A stretch of 64,000 nucleotides of DNA, taken from the NCBI RefSeq assembly GCF_003725295.1, contig NZ_QICB01000004.1, positions 62,001 through 126,000 on the forward strand. Reading direction: 5' to 3'. The notes under the pieces are model-generated. The model did no database searches and had not been told where the DNA came from. It saw only the letters and a program-made list of their open reading frames with translations. This DNA is from Slackia faecicanis. Its GTDB lineage: Bacteria; Actinomycetota; Coriobacteriia; Coriobacteriales; Eggerthellaceae. Numbering within the stretch: position 1 is the first letter of the stretch; every line of letters starts with the position of its first letter. Made by a program: the position numbers and the translations under genes. This document shows positions 34,243-43,620 of the stretch, piece by piece.

Positions 34243-36492
34243 CTACCCTTCGGCGCCGTTCGCCGCCGCAGCCTCGTCTGCCGGCGCGGCGCCGTTCGCC
34301 CGTACGGCCCCGTTCGCCGATGCGACCGTGCGCGGGCGCACCCACTCCAGCCAACGGGCGGCCTCTTCTTCGGGCACGTCCCACAACTGCTCGGTGATGC
34401 CGCCGACGCCTGCGGCCGTGCGCGCATTCACAATGGCCACGTGCGCGCCGCGCTGGAACGGATTGGTTTTCACATAGCCGAACTGGATCTTCTTACGCGG
34501 AAACACCGCCGTGGTCTTCGACAGGCCGCCGTTGGTGATGCTCATGAACGAGCTGTCGTAGCCAAGCACGGACGAACGGTGCCACAACACCGCATCGACC
34601 ACGTTCAGCGCGAACGCGATGATGAACAGCGCGACCGCCGCGGCGAACGCCGTCTCGCACAGCGCGAGCATGCCGGCATCGATCGCCAAAGCGCCCGAAC
34701 GCAAGCCGGCCTCAAGCCCGATCCTGCCGAGAATCGCGCCGACCATCAGCCAAAACACCGTGCTGCGAATGACGCCTTTGCGCACGATCGCGCGCCGCAG
34801 CGCCACGGGGGCCGGGCGCACCGTCTGCTCCGGCATGTCGGCGAACTCGGGCAGCAGGCCGCCGACGAGATCGGGCACGCGGGAGGTTTTCACGAAGGGA
34901 TGAATCACCATGCCGCGCGCCTGGGGCGCGCCGTCTTGGGAATCCTGCACGGCCGAATCGATCTTGCCCACCGAAAGCTCGCAATAGCCGAACATGCGGC
35001 GCACGAACGATTCCTTCACCACGACCGTCTGCACGCGGTCCACATCGATGCCGTGGAACGTGCGCTGCAACAAGCCGTGCTCGACTTCGATGCGGCCCTC
35101 GCGGCGGCGCACCTTGAATCCGCCGTACTGGACAATGGTGCCGATGACGGAAAACGCCCACAGCGCCAGCACCGAAACCACGGCCCACAGCGCCACCTGC
35201 CACGCGAACGAACCGAACAGCCCGCCCAGCGCGGCGGCGCCCTGAGCAGGAAGCGATGCGTCGGCCGAAACGCCCGCCATCGCGCCTTCGACCCACGCTT
35301 CGATATTCGACTCGAAGAACTGAGCCAACGTGCCCGCCAGGCCGATGATGCCGGCGATGATCACGCCGAAGTGCCCCGCGGCGCCCGAAAGCCCCGCGAA
35401 AAACAGCTCCTTGTTGCTCAGGCCCGCCTCGTAGGAAACGGCGCCCGTGGCCACCTCCTGGCCGCCGAACACGCCGCGCATGTCGTTGAGAAGCTCATCG
35501 GCGCCATCCAGAAGATTGCCTTCCGCGGGCGTCCCGACACAGGAGCACGCCTGCTCAAGCGACATATCCGCCGCGGCGGGATCGGCGCCGAACGCAATCT
35601 GGGCCGAGCGCGCATCGCCGCCGGCGCAGGCGATCATCCACGCCGAAGGAACCACGGTCCCGCCTACGTACGCCGTACCGAATTCGTCGAGCGCGCCGCC
35701 CGCCAGAAGCACCTTCTTACGGCGGAACAGCTCGGAGCGCAGCGCCTCGGCCTCCGAAGTGCGCACATAGCGCAGCGTGACGGCCTCGTTGGCAGCGCCG
35801 CCCGCCGTGTCGATTTTCACGTCGCAGATGCCCAGCACGCGCTGCATAACGCCCGCCTGCTGATTGACCGATTGGATGCGCTGATACGGAACGTGTCGGC
35901 GCTTTTTATTGACGATGCCCGAAAACAGGGAAAACTCCGTAGGGGCCAGCTCGTAGCTCAGATTCTTCCACGCAAGCCACTGCGCCGCGAACACCACGGC
36001 GCCCACGACGAGAGCCGTCAGCAGTCCGATGCCTGCAGATGCGGCCAGCGCAATGAACACAGGCATCCCGCCTTCGACCATAGACATGATCGATCCGGCC
36101 GACGAAAGGATCATCACCAGCATGATCGCGCCGACCGCCGAAAGGCCGCCGAGCCATATATACGAGTGATGCACGGCATGCCTGCCGGGACGCAGCGACG
36201 CGGGAACGGCGTTGCGCGGGTCGTTGGGCGCAAGCGCCGCCGCGCCGGCGCGCGCATACGCCGCCAGCGCGTCGCGGTAGGCCTGCCATTCGGCACCCAA
36301 GCTCTGCAAAGGAACGCCCGCCTCCGTGGCCGGCGCGGCCGTCCGCCCCGCAGAAGCGCTGCCGGCATCGGGATGAGGAACCTCGCATGCCTGCGCGCCG
36401 GCCGCTGTATCCACAGGCTCGCAGGAAGCGGGCGAAGCAGCGCGGGGTTCGTCGAGCACCTGGTCAGGCACGTTGTTGTAAGAATCGCCCAT
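34243..36492 (-). CDS. ydbT: YdbT-type protein with multiple bacterial PH domains
   Basis: A 749-residue membrane protein. A disordered N-terminus (about 1-95) is followed by paired hydrophobic helices and bPH2 domains: LSYELAPTEFSLFSGIVNKKRRHVPYQRIQSV, then RREGRIEVEHGLLQRTFHGIDVDRVQTVVVKES, then SSFMSITNGGLSKTTAVFPRKKIQFGYVKTNP, given here as landmarks FSGIVNKKRRHVPYQRI, GLLQRTFHGIDVDRVQ and GLSKTTAVFPRKKIQFG. Three PH modules alternate with helices, the usual YdbT plan. It is coupled to ydbS three bases upstream. YdbS/YdbT are linked to resistance to antimicrobial peptides or lipid handling in Bacillus. The C-terminus is an Ala/Asn-rich repeat (ANGAVRANGAAPADEAA). Confidence 0.85.
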   Translation of the reverse strand: MGDSYNNVPDQVLDEPRAASPASCEPVDTAAGAQACEVPHPDAGSASAGRTAAPATEAGVPLQSLGAEWQAYRDALAAYARAGAAALAPNDPRNAVPASLRPGRHAVHHSYIWLGGLSAVGAIMLVMILSSAGSIMSMVEGGMPVFIALAASAGIGLLTALVVGAVVFAAQWLAWKNLSYELAPTEFSLFSGIVNKKRRHVPYQRIQSVNQQAGVMQRVLGICDVKIDTAGGAANEAVTLRYVRTSEAEALRSELFRRKKVLLAGGALDEFGTAYVGGTVVPSAWMIACAGGDARSAQIAFGADPAAADMSLEQACSCVGTPAEGNLLDGADELLNDMRGVFGGQEVATGAVSYEAGLSNKELFFAGLSGAAGHFGVIIAGIIGLAGTLAQFFESNIEAWVEGAMAGVSADASLPAQGAAALGGLFGSFAWQVALWAVVSVLALWAFSVIGTIVQYGGFKVRRREGRIEVEHGLLQRTFHGIDVDRVQTVVVKESFVRRMFGYCELSVGKIDSAVQDSQDGAPQARGMVIHPFVKTSRVPDLVGGLLPEFADMPEQTVRPAPVALRRAIVRKGVIRSTVFWLMVGAILGRIGLEAGLRSGALAIDAGMLALCETAFAAAVALFIIAFALNVVDAVLWHRSSVLGYDSSFMSITNGGLSKTTAVFPRKKIQFGYVKTNPFQRGAHVAIVNARTAAGVGGITEQLWDVPEEEAARWLEWVRPRTVASANGAVRANGAAPADEAAAANGAEG

Positions 36493-36495
36493 GGC

Positions 36496-36987
36496 CTACA
36501 CGTCTTCCTGAGCAAGGCGGGCCTGCGTGGCGATGCGATCGCGCAGCACGTCGGCCTCTTCGAACGAAAGGCCGGGAATCTCATGCTGGCCCGCCGCCGT
36601 GGAGACGGTCACGCCGGCCAGGCCGAATGCGCGCAGAATGGGGCCCTGTTTGGTGTCGGTGTTCTGCACGCGCACGAACGGAATCACCGAACGCGTGCGC
36701 CAGACGATGCCTTTGGCTATGTCCAGCTCGTTTTCGCCCACTTCATAGCGCCAACGCACGTAGCGCACAGGCGGCAGAACAACCACCGCCACAATCAACG
36801 ATATCGCCCACACGGCCGTCATGACCGCCACGACCAGCCACGCCCAGCCACCCGCAGGGTCGGCCAGCGCGATGACGAAGAACGTGAACGCGCACATCAG
36901 GTACGCGGCGGTGATCCACAGCGCGTCGCCGATGCGCCAGACGCTTTTCACCTTGGGATCGAGCTGGTTTTGAGGCAAAGGCCGCAT
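36496..36987 (-). CDS. ydbS: YdbS-type bacterial PH domain protein
   Basis: A 163-residue protein with two hydrophobic helices (about 20-65) and one bPH2 domain (VRWRYEVGENELDIAKGIVWRTRSVIPFVRVQNTDTKQGPILRAFGLA; landmarks RYEVGENELDIAKGIVWR and PFVRVQNTDTKQGPILR). It precedes ydbT on the same transcript, as in Bacillus. ATG at 36987 follows GGGAG. Confidence 0.85.
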   Translation of the reverse strand: MRPLPQNQLDPKVKSVWRIGDALWITAAYLMCAFTFFVIALADPAGGWAWLVVAVMTAVWAISLIVAVVVLPPVRYVRWRYEVGENELDIAKGIVWRTRSVIPFVRVQNTDTKQGPILRAFGLAGVTVSTAAGQHEIPGLSFEEADVLRDRIATQARLAQEDV

Positions 36988-37277
36988 AAGACGCTCCCAT
37001 CGAAATCGGAACAGGGTCGCCCGCCGCAGCAGGCGCCTTGCGGCGCAATCGCCGCAAGGAAAATCATGCATAAGTATACAGCCGAACGTACGCGCTCCTG
37101 ACGGCCGTAAGAATATCGTCAAGCCGCGGACCGGGCTTTCGGCAATGGCTCGGACATGGGCGAACACGTGGAATCTTTCGCCTCGAACGCTCCCGCCAGA
37201 CCGCTTCGGCTAAGCTATAGCAACCGACCGGCCGCGAAGGCGGCCCTTTAAGCACGACCAGCAATCAAAGGATTCCC

Positions 37278-38804
37278 ATGAGCACCCTGCCCTCTCTTTC
37301 GCTGAAACACCTTGTCGAACTGCTGAACGCAGCGGGATGCGCCGCGCGCCTCGAAGGCGCGGACACGCAGGTCAGCGGCATGACGGTCGATTCGCGCGAA
37401 GCCGCGCCGGGATGCCTGTTCGTCTGCAAAGGCGTATCGTTCAAGCCCGCGTTCCTCGCGTCGGCGATCGAGGCGGGGGCCGCGGCATACCTGTGCGACG
37501 AAACGCTCGCCCATGCCGTCGCGCAAGCCGGCGGCACCGCGCCGCGCATCGTCGCGAGCGACGTGCGCCGCGCCATGGCGATCGTGGCTGCCAAAGCCTA
37601 CGGCAGGCCCGACGAGCGTCTGAATATCATCGGCATCACGGGCACGAAGGGCAAATCCACCACGGCCTATATGCTGCGCTCCATCTTCGCCGCCGCCAAC
37701 ATCGAGACGTCCATCCTGGGCTCGATCGAAACCGACGACGGCTTCGAGCACTACGAAAGCCACAACACCACGCCCGAAGCGCCCGAGCTGTGGCGCCACC
37801 TGCACAACACCGAAGAAGCCGGACGCGACATCATGGTGATGGAGGTATCGAGCCACGGCCTGAAATATGACCGCGTGCTCGGGCTGCATCTAAGCACCGC
37901 GTGTTTCCTCAACATCGGCCGCGACCACATTTCGCCCGTCGAGCACGCCGATTTCGAAGACTACTTCTCTTCGAAGCTGCGCATTTTCGAGCAATGCGAA
38001 ACCGCCGTGGTGAACCTCGATTCCGACCATGCCGACCGCGTGATCGAAGCCGCAAAATCAGCAAAACACCTGGTCACGTTCGAACTCGAGCATCAAGGCA
38101 AAACGCCGCAGGCAAGCGGCGCGCAGGCCGATTTCCTGGCGCGCGACATCATGGCCTCCGAGCGCGGAATCTCGTTCACGGTGGAGGCCGAAGGCGAGCG
38201 CCACGCCATGACGCTCGGCATGGCCGGCGCCTTCAACGTGTCCAACGCCCTGGCGGCCATTGCCATGGCACGCCTTGCGGGCGTAAGCTTCGACGCGATC
38301 GCCGAGGGCCTCGCGCACGTGCGCGTGCCCGGCCGCATGGAACTCGTGTCCTCCGCCGACGGACGCATCGTTTGCATCGTGGACTACGCGCACAACGAGC
38401 TTTCGTTCGAGACGCTATTCTCGTCCGTCGTGAAAGAATACCCGGGCCGCAAGGTGATCGCCGTGTTCGGCGCGCCGGGCGGCAAGGCGGTCGAGCGCCG
38501 CGAATGCCTTCCTCGCGTTGCAGGACGCTACGCCGACCTGATCATCTACACTGAAGAAGACCCTGCGCACGAGCGCGTCGAAGACATCTGCGCCGAGCTT
38601 GCGGCCAACACCCCCGCAGGCGTCGCGCATGAAGAGATCCACGACCGCGAGGCGGCCGTGGCCCGCGCGTTCCAAGCCGCCGAAGGCGAAGCGGCCGTCG
38701 TGCTGCTGCTGGCGAAAGGCGACGAGACCACCCAGCATCGCGGCGACGAATACCCCGAGGTCAAAAGCGATTTGGCGCTCGCCCGCGAATTCCTGGGCGC
38801 CTAA
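37278..38804 (+). CDS. murE: UDP-MurNAc-tripeptide synthetase (MurE)
   Basis: A 508-residue Mur ligase. The ATP site TGTKGKSTT is at about 121-129; HNTTPEAPELWR and EVSSHGLKYDRV are the substrate-binding segments; HISPVEHADFEDYF and VVDYAHNELSFE complete the core. MurE adds the third amino acid to UDP-MurNAc-Ala-Glu. The specificity loop, DNPR in meso-diaminopimelate enzymes, reads EDPA here (427-430), lacking the Arg that binds the extra carboxylate; lysine or another diamino acid is therefore more likely. ATG at 37278 follows AAAGGA. No other mur genes are adjacent, so this may be a second MurE-like copy. Confidence 0.88.
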   Translation: MSTLPSLSLKHLVELLNAAGCAARLEGADTQVSGMTVDSREAAPGCLFVCKGVSFKPAFLASAIEAGAAAYLCDETLAHAVAQAGGTAPRIVASDVRRAMAIVAAKAYGRPDERLNIIGITGTKGKSTTAYMLRSIFAAANIETSILGSIETDDGFEHYESHNTTPEAPELWRHLHNTEEAGRDIMVMEVSSHGLKYDRVLGLHLSTACFLNIGRDHISPVEHADFEDYFSSKLRIFEQCETAVVNLDSDHADRVIEAAKSAKHLVTFELEHQGKTPQASGAQADFLARDIMASERGISFTVEAEGERHAMTLGMAGAFNVSNALAAIAMARLAGVSFDAIAEGLAHVRVPGRMELVSSADGRIVCIVDYAHNELSFETLFSSVVKEYPGRKVIAVFGAPGGKAVERRECLPRVAGRYADLIIYTEEDPAHERVEDICAELAANTPAGVAHEEIHDREAAVARAFQAAEGEAAVVLLLAKGDETTQHRGDEYPEVKSDLALAREFLGA

Positions 38805-38862
38805 ACGGCCCGCAGCCGCGACCGCACCGCCCACCCGCTCACGCACCACCGGAAGGAGACCG

Positions 38863-39144
38863 ATGCCCACCTATATCGCCCACTACAAATCGCCCAACGG
38901 AGCCACGCAGGTTTCGGGCGTGTTCGAATTCGAAAGCACCCATCGCGCGGGATCAAAGCAAAACATGCACGACGCACGCATGTGCATGCTGCAGTCGTAC
39001 GGCAACGAAGCCGTGGCCTGGCAGATCGATTCCATCGAGGCGAAAAAGGCCGACGAGGCACGTGCAGACCACCAGATGCAGCTCGACTTCCGCGAACCCG
39101 CCGAGCACAAGCCTAAAAAGCGCATCGTCCGCGGGTTCAAATAG
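38863..39144 (+). CDS. small unrecognised protein after murE
   Basis: A 93-residue soluble protein (TYIAHYKSPNGATQVSGVFEFEST, given as landmarks HYKSPNGATQVSGVFEFE and RMCMLQSYGNEAVAWQID) with a basic C-terminus KPKKRIVRGFK. ATG at 38863 follows GGAAGGAG. It lies 58 bases after murE, possibly co-transcribed, and ends at a strong terminator. No family recognised. Confidence 0.75.
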   Translation: MPTYIAHYKSPNGATQVSGVFEFESTHRAGSKQNMHDARMCMLQSYGNEAVAWQIDSIEAKKADEARADHQMQLDFREPAEHKPKKRIVRGFK

Positions 39145-39211
39145 GAGCAGCTACGCCCACCTTCCGATGGGATCTATTCAAACAAGCCGCCGAACAGGCG
39201 TAACGTAATAA

Positions 39212-39249
39212 AAAAGACCGAACCGCATGAACGCGCGGTTCGGTCTTTT
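39212..39249. terminator. bidirectional terminator
   Basis: Perfect 15-bp arms (39212-39226 and 39235-39249) with an eight-base loop, A run on one side and T run on the other. It serves the murE transcript and the leftward asnB gene. Confidence 0.9.
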
Positions 39250-39299
39250 CGTTTTCCAGGCTTTGCCGGAATGTCGCAACGAGCGCAACGTCGAGCGCC

Positions 39300-41162
39300 T
39301 TATGCCGCCACGGGGCCCTTCTCGTCCACGAAGTAACGCTTGTACCAGATCAGGAAGGTCAGCGTGGTGTAGATCTTGCGATGGTTGAGCGCGCGGCCCT
39401 CGAAGTGCTCATCCAGCATGGCCATGAGCTTCTTCGTGTCGAAGAACTCCTCGGCCCACGGCGCGGTGAAGTACTCCTTCACGTAGTCGTAGTACTTCTG
39501 CTCGCGCAGCCAGAACTTGATCGGCACCGGGAAGCCCTTCTTGGGGCGCGTGGCCCACTCGTCGGGCAACACGCGGTTCGCCGCATAACGCAGCACCTGC
39601 TTGTTGCCGTTTTCATTCACACGGTAGCGCGCGGGAATGTGCTGGGCGAACTCCATGACCTTCTTGTCGAGGAAGGGAACGCGCAGCTCGAGCGAATGCG
39701 CCATGCACATTTTGTCGGCCTTGAGCAGAATGTCGCCTGGCAGCCACATGTTCATATCCAGATACTGGCGCTTGGATAGGTCGCAGAAGTTCTGCACGCG
39801 GTCATACACCGGCGCGCACAGCTCGAACGCGTCGGGACCCTTGGCGTAATCGGGCTTCACCACGTCGTCGATTTCATCGGGACGGTAGATGAACGCCTGG
39901 CCAGTGAACCACTTCTCGGGTATCTCGGCCGCCTTCAACAGGAAGTTGCGGCCCTTGAAATACGACTTGTTCTCGACGAACTTGCCAAGGCTGCGGCGGA
40001 TGCAGCGCGGCACGATGCGCTTGAACCTGGCCAACGAGGGCACGTCTTCGTAGTAGGCGTAGCCCGCGAACAGCTCGTCGGCGCCTTCGCCCGAAAGCAC
40101 CACCGTGACCTGCTCGGATGCCAGCTGGGCCAAGAACCACAGCGGCACGCTGGACAAATTCGACTGCGGCTCGTCCATGTGGTACTGGATCTGCGGCAGC
40201 ATTTCGAAGAACTCGTCGGCCGTCACCATCTTGCGGAAATTCTTGATGCCCAGCTTGTCGGAAAGCTCGGCCGCGTAATTGGTCTCGTTGAAGTCCTTGT
40301 AGTCGAAGCCCACCGAGAACGTGTTGTCGGGCATCAGGCATGCGGCGATGTAGCTGGAATCGACGCCGCCCGAAAGGAACGAGCCCACCTTCACGTCGGC
40401 GATGCGATGGGCCGCCACGCTTTCGTGGACCACCTGGTCGCATTCCTCGACGTACTGGTCGAAGGTCTTGGAATCGTCGTCGGAGAAATCGGCATCCCAG
40501 TAACGGCGCACGTCCATCGTGCGCGTGGCCAGGTCGTACGTGAAGCAATGCGCCGCCGGCAGCTTGAAGACGCCCTCGAAGAACGTCTCGTCCGTCGCAG
40601 GGAACTGCATGGTCAAATACGGGCGCAGGGCCTGCTTGTTCACGGCCTTCACGAAGCCGGGATGCTCGAGGAAACTCTTGATTTCGCTGCCGTAGAGCAA
40701 ATCGCCCTGGGCCGTGGTGCAGTAGTAGAACGGCTTGATGCCGAAGATGTCACGCGCGCCGAACAGGCGGTTTTTCTTCTTATCCCAGACCACGAAGGCG
40801 TACATGCCGCGCAGACGGTCGACGATGCCCTCGCCCCACTCTTCGTAGCCGTGAAGGAGCGACTCGGTGTCGGCGTCGCAATGGAACTCGTAGCCTTTGG
40901 CCTCGAGCTCGCGGCGCAGCTCCTGGAAATTGTAGATTTCGCCGTTGAACGTGATCACCACGCTGCCGTCGGCGTTGCTCATGGGCTGCGAGCCCGCCTC
41001 GGTCAGGTCGAGGATGGACAGGCGACGGAAGCCCATGGCCACGTTATCGGCCAGAAACGCATCGCCCATGTCGGGACCGCGATGCACGATGCGATCCATC
41101 ATGGCCTGCAGGACCTGCTGCCTGTTTTCGATATCACCGGTGAATCCGACGAATCCGCACAT
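39300..41162 (-). CDS. asnB: asparagine synthetase, glutamine-hydrolysing
   Basis: A 620-residue class II glutamine amidotransferase. The ATG at 41162 places Cys at position 2 (MCGFVGFTG), the catalytic nucleophile; HRGPDMGD, FNGEIYNFQELR follow. The C-terminal synthetase domain has SFLSGGVDSSYIAA (ATP pyrophosphatase loop) and LSGEGADELFAGYAYY. It makes asparagine from aspartate, glutamine and ATP, though members of this size also modify peptidoglycan side chains by amidation. Upstream codons would shift the Cys and are rejected. Confidence 0.93.
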   Translation of the reverse strand: MCGFVGFTGDIENRQQVLQAMMDRIVHRGPDMGDAFLADNVAMGFRRLSILDLTEAGSQPMSNADGSVVITFNGEIYNFQELRRELEAKGYEFHCDADTESLLHGYEEWGEGIVDRLRGMYAFVVWDKKKNRLFGARDIFGIKPFYYCTTAQGDLLYGSEIKSFLEHPGFVKAVNKQALRPYLTMQFPATDETFFEGVFKLPAAHCFTYDLATRTMDVRRYWDADFSDDDSKTFDQYVEECDQVVHESVAAHRIADVKVGSFLSGGVDSSYIAACLMPDNTFSVGFDYKDFNETNYAAELSDKLGIKNFRKMVTADEFFEMLPQIQYHMDEPQSNLSSVPLWFLAQLASEQVTVVLSGEGADELFAGYAYYEDVPSLARFKRIVPRCIRRSLGKFVENKSYFKGRNFLLKAAEIPEKWFTGQAFIYRPDEIDDVVKPDYAKGPDAFELCAPVYDRVQNFCDLSKRQYLDMNMWLPGDILLKADKMCMAHSLELRVPFLDKKVMEFAQHIPARYRVNENGNKQVLRYAANRVLPDEWATRPKKGFPVPIKFWLREQKYYDYVKEYFTAPWAEEFFDTKKLMAMLDEHFEGRALNHRKIYTTLTFLIWYKRYFVDEKGPVAA

Positions 41163-41310
41163 AGGGCACCTTTCGTGTAGCAAAATGGGGCCAGCGCCAA
41201 CGGACCCAGCCCATATGTTAAAAAAAATATTCTAACGTCCCTGATACATCAATTAGCAAAATTACGCCATTTCACTACGGACATCTCTCCACGTGCCAAA
41301 AGATACAGGG

Positions 41311-43620
41311 CTATACCGACTTTTCCCTCAACAATGCAATCTGTCGCTTTAGCAAATTTAAATTATTGGGTAGCCATTTCTTATATAAGTAACAGCAACC
41401 GACCCCTAAATCGATACTCTTCTCGCAATAATAATTCGCCTCCCTGCCTTCGGGCTTTCGTCGACGCAGCAATGGGTGCCCAACCCCCATCCGACGAGCA
41501 TACTTCTCATCAAACAAAGCCCCCGAATCAACTGATAGGCGAATTAGCTCTGCTATCAAAGGCGCTACATCATCGATACCATCCTGCGAGCAATCTACGG
41601 AATCAAGGTCACCTTGACTTCCGTCTTTGACCACCTCGCCAGCTGAACCCACATACGAAGGGCGCCCATCGGGAAAAGGATGCTGGCCATGGCCATCTAT
41701 CCCAAGCTCCCCGAATACATCCAGCAAAGCATTAGCCCCTGGAGCAACCGCGGCAACCCCATCAGGCAAAACCAATTCCTTATGGCTTTGTGCCCATGGA
41801 GAATTTTGACGGACCTTTATTTGACGACGTGAAACCCTGCCGCAAAGAAGCCAAAGGGCATCGACCCTTGACCCATCTTCAGCGAGGGTATCGATCTTGT
41901 ACTTTCGAAGACAGCTGTCCATGCTGCTTTCGGCATTGCTCTTACCAGCCCACCTGACCGCCGACATCTTACGAAATTTGGCATCAAAAATAATCCTCTT
42001 TGTTTCTCCCCCCGACTTAAAAATTAAATAGAAATCAGGGGTCCAATAATTAAACCCCCTTCCGCCCCGCGTCGTTCTATAGAGATCGACCTCGTTATTC
42101 TCTTGATACTCGCCATAGAAAACGGGCTGATAATATAGCTTGACCTTTTCCGAGCCTCTCATCAATTCATACAACGTTGCAACCTGATCTTCGTTTTTAA
42201 AGCACTTTGATTCAACATCGTACTGGATACAACGAATAGGCCGTCTTCCAAGTGTGTAATCGGGCTCAAAACGGCACGCACTTAAAGCCTCAAGCATCTT
42301 GTACAAAACGTAATACTCATAAAGCTTGTCCATACGCCAAGTGCGCAGCACCAAGCCATCGCGAATGAGACGAAATTCGCCAAAGTCATCCCATTTGACC
42401 ATTACCGAATATACGTCCATATACGGCAGTATTTCCTGAAATGCCTTTGAACGACGAGGTAATTTGTACGCAACATCTGCGACGCGGGGTAACGCTGAAC
42501 GAAGCGAATAAGAAATTCGCTTAACTTCGTCTAAAAGGGACCTGGCCCTGTCAACGAGCGGCTCCTCTCTTTCAAGGCACGACTCTATGACGACAAGAGA
42601 CAGAACCGCCCCCTCCTTCACATCAAAAGATTTAAGCCTGGACGCAATGTCTCGTAGGTTACGGATCTTAGTTTTTGCAAGAGTAATCGCATTCGAGAGA
42701 GAACTTTCAACGCGACCAAGAAAGGCTATTACCGACCTGTTTTCTAAATTATCATACGTTCTACAGGGGCGCTCCGTCCGAACCTTGGAGGCAATATAAT
42801 AGTTCCCTTGCATCCGTACCGCCGTCTCAGCATCTGTCCTATGGAGCATATTCGGCATAGTCGCCAACCACATAAGCTCGTTACGCCCCAAGCGGTGAAC
42901 CTCGGACGGACCCACGACGACGCTTTCCTTCGCCGTCCTGCTGTAAGCATGCGAGCGAAAATAGCCCAAGTGGCGACCATAGGCCCGAACGACATCTTCG
43001 CACAAAGACAGAAAAGCAGACATCGACTGAGAGTCATCGAAAACGTTTTCGGACTCGGTCAGAGCAGCGCTACCGAAGTCTTCTTCGACCCCTTCAAACA
43101 TCCATCTCATAGGGGTATTCTGCCCCCCATTTACAAACTCATCAAGAATGCCCGACACAACCCGTTCTTGGTCCTCTTTATCACATATGCACACCAAGTC
43201 CCGCGTCCCAAGAATTCTCGAATGACCGTTTGGGTAATCAAAAGAGATCTCAATCGAAGCGAACCCACATGCCATACTGAACGGATACCATCGCTCCCCG
43301 TCTTTTCGCGAAAGCCGATAAGACACACATGCGCGGCCTTCTTTCCCACATGCACTACTATCCGCCTCCCTAATAAAGACCTCAAGGGCATCCCGGCCGT
43401 TCACGCACCACGTAACCAATTCGCATTCTATTTCCGCGTCAGTAACAACCCATACTTCATAATCGTGGCCCTCGTGGACGAACGCCGATTGCTCAAGATC
43501 AAAATCCTTGATTGACGACGCAACAAACAAAGGCAGCTCAACCACCGACCCGTCAACGCCATCAACCATCCTCAGATGCCACAAGGAATGGCTTTTACGC
43601 GAAATATTGATAGAAGCCAT
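41311..43620 (-). CDS. DUF2357 / PD-(D/E)xK nuclease, McrC-like partner of a McrB-type ATPase
   Basis: About 769 residues. The C-terminal third contains WTPDFYLIF (D529) and IIFDAKFRKM (D546, K548), a PD-(D/E)xK nuclease core; residues around 280-450 have a long helical section and YEYYVLYKMLEAL, typical of DUF2357/PDDEXK_7 proteins. McrC-like nucleases of this kind cut DNA when driven by a GTP- or ATP-dependent AAA+ partner. The start at 43620 overlaps the ATPase gene by 26 bases, so both are translated together. Base composition is clearly lower in GC than neighbours, a sign of transfer. A defence role is inferred; target modification is unknown. Confidence 0.75.
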   Translation of the reverse strand: MASINISRKSHSLWHLRMVDGVDGSVVELPLFVASSIKDFDLEQSAFVHEGHDYEVWVVTDAEIECELVTWCVNGRDALEVFIREADSSACGKEGRACVSYRLSRKDGERWYPFSMACGFASIEISFDYPNGHSRILGTRDLVCICDKEDQERVVSGILDEFVNGGQNTPMRWMFEGVEEDFGSAALTESENVFDDSQSMSAFLSLCEDVVRAYGRHLGYFRSHAYSRTAKESVVVGPSEVHRLGRNELMWLATMPNMLHRTDAETAVRMQGNYYIASKVRTERPCRTYDNLENRSVIAFLGRVESSLSNAITLAKTKIRNLRDIASRLKSFDVKEGAVLSLVVIESCLEREEPLVDRARSLLDEVKRISYSLRSALPRVADVAYKLPRRSKAFQEILPYMDVYSVMVKWDDFGEFRLIRDGLVLRTWRMDKLYEYYVLYKMLEALSACRFEPDYTLGRRPIRCIQYDVESKCFKNEDQVATLYELMRGSEKVKLYYQPVFYGEYQENNEVDLYRTTRGGRGFNYWTPDFYLIFKSGGETKRIIFDAKFRKMSAVRWAGKSNAESSMDSCLRKYKIDTLAEDGSRVDALWLLCGRVSRRQIKVRQNSPWAQSHKELVLPDGVAAVAPGANALLDVFGELGIDGHGQHPFPDGRPSYVGSAGEVVKDGSQGDLDSVDCSQDGIDDVAPLIAELIRLSVDSGALFDEKYARRMGVGHPLLRRRKPEGREANYYCEKSIDLGVGCCYLYKKWLPNNLNLLKRQIALLREKSV

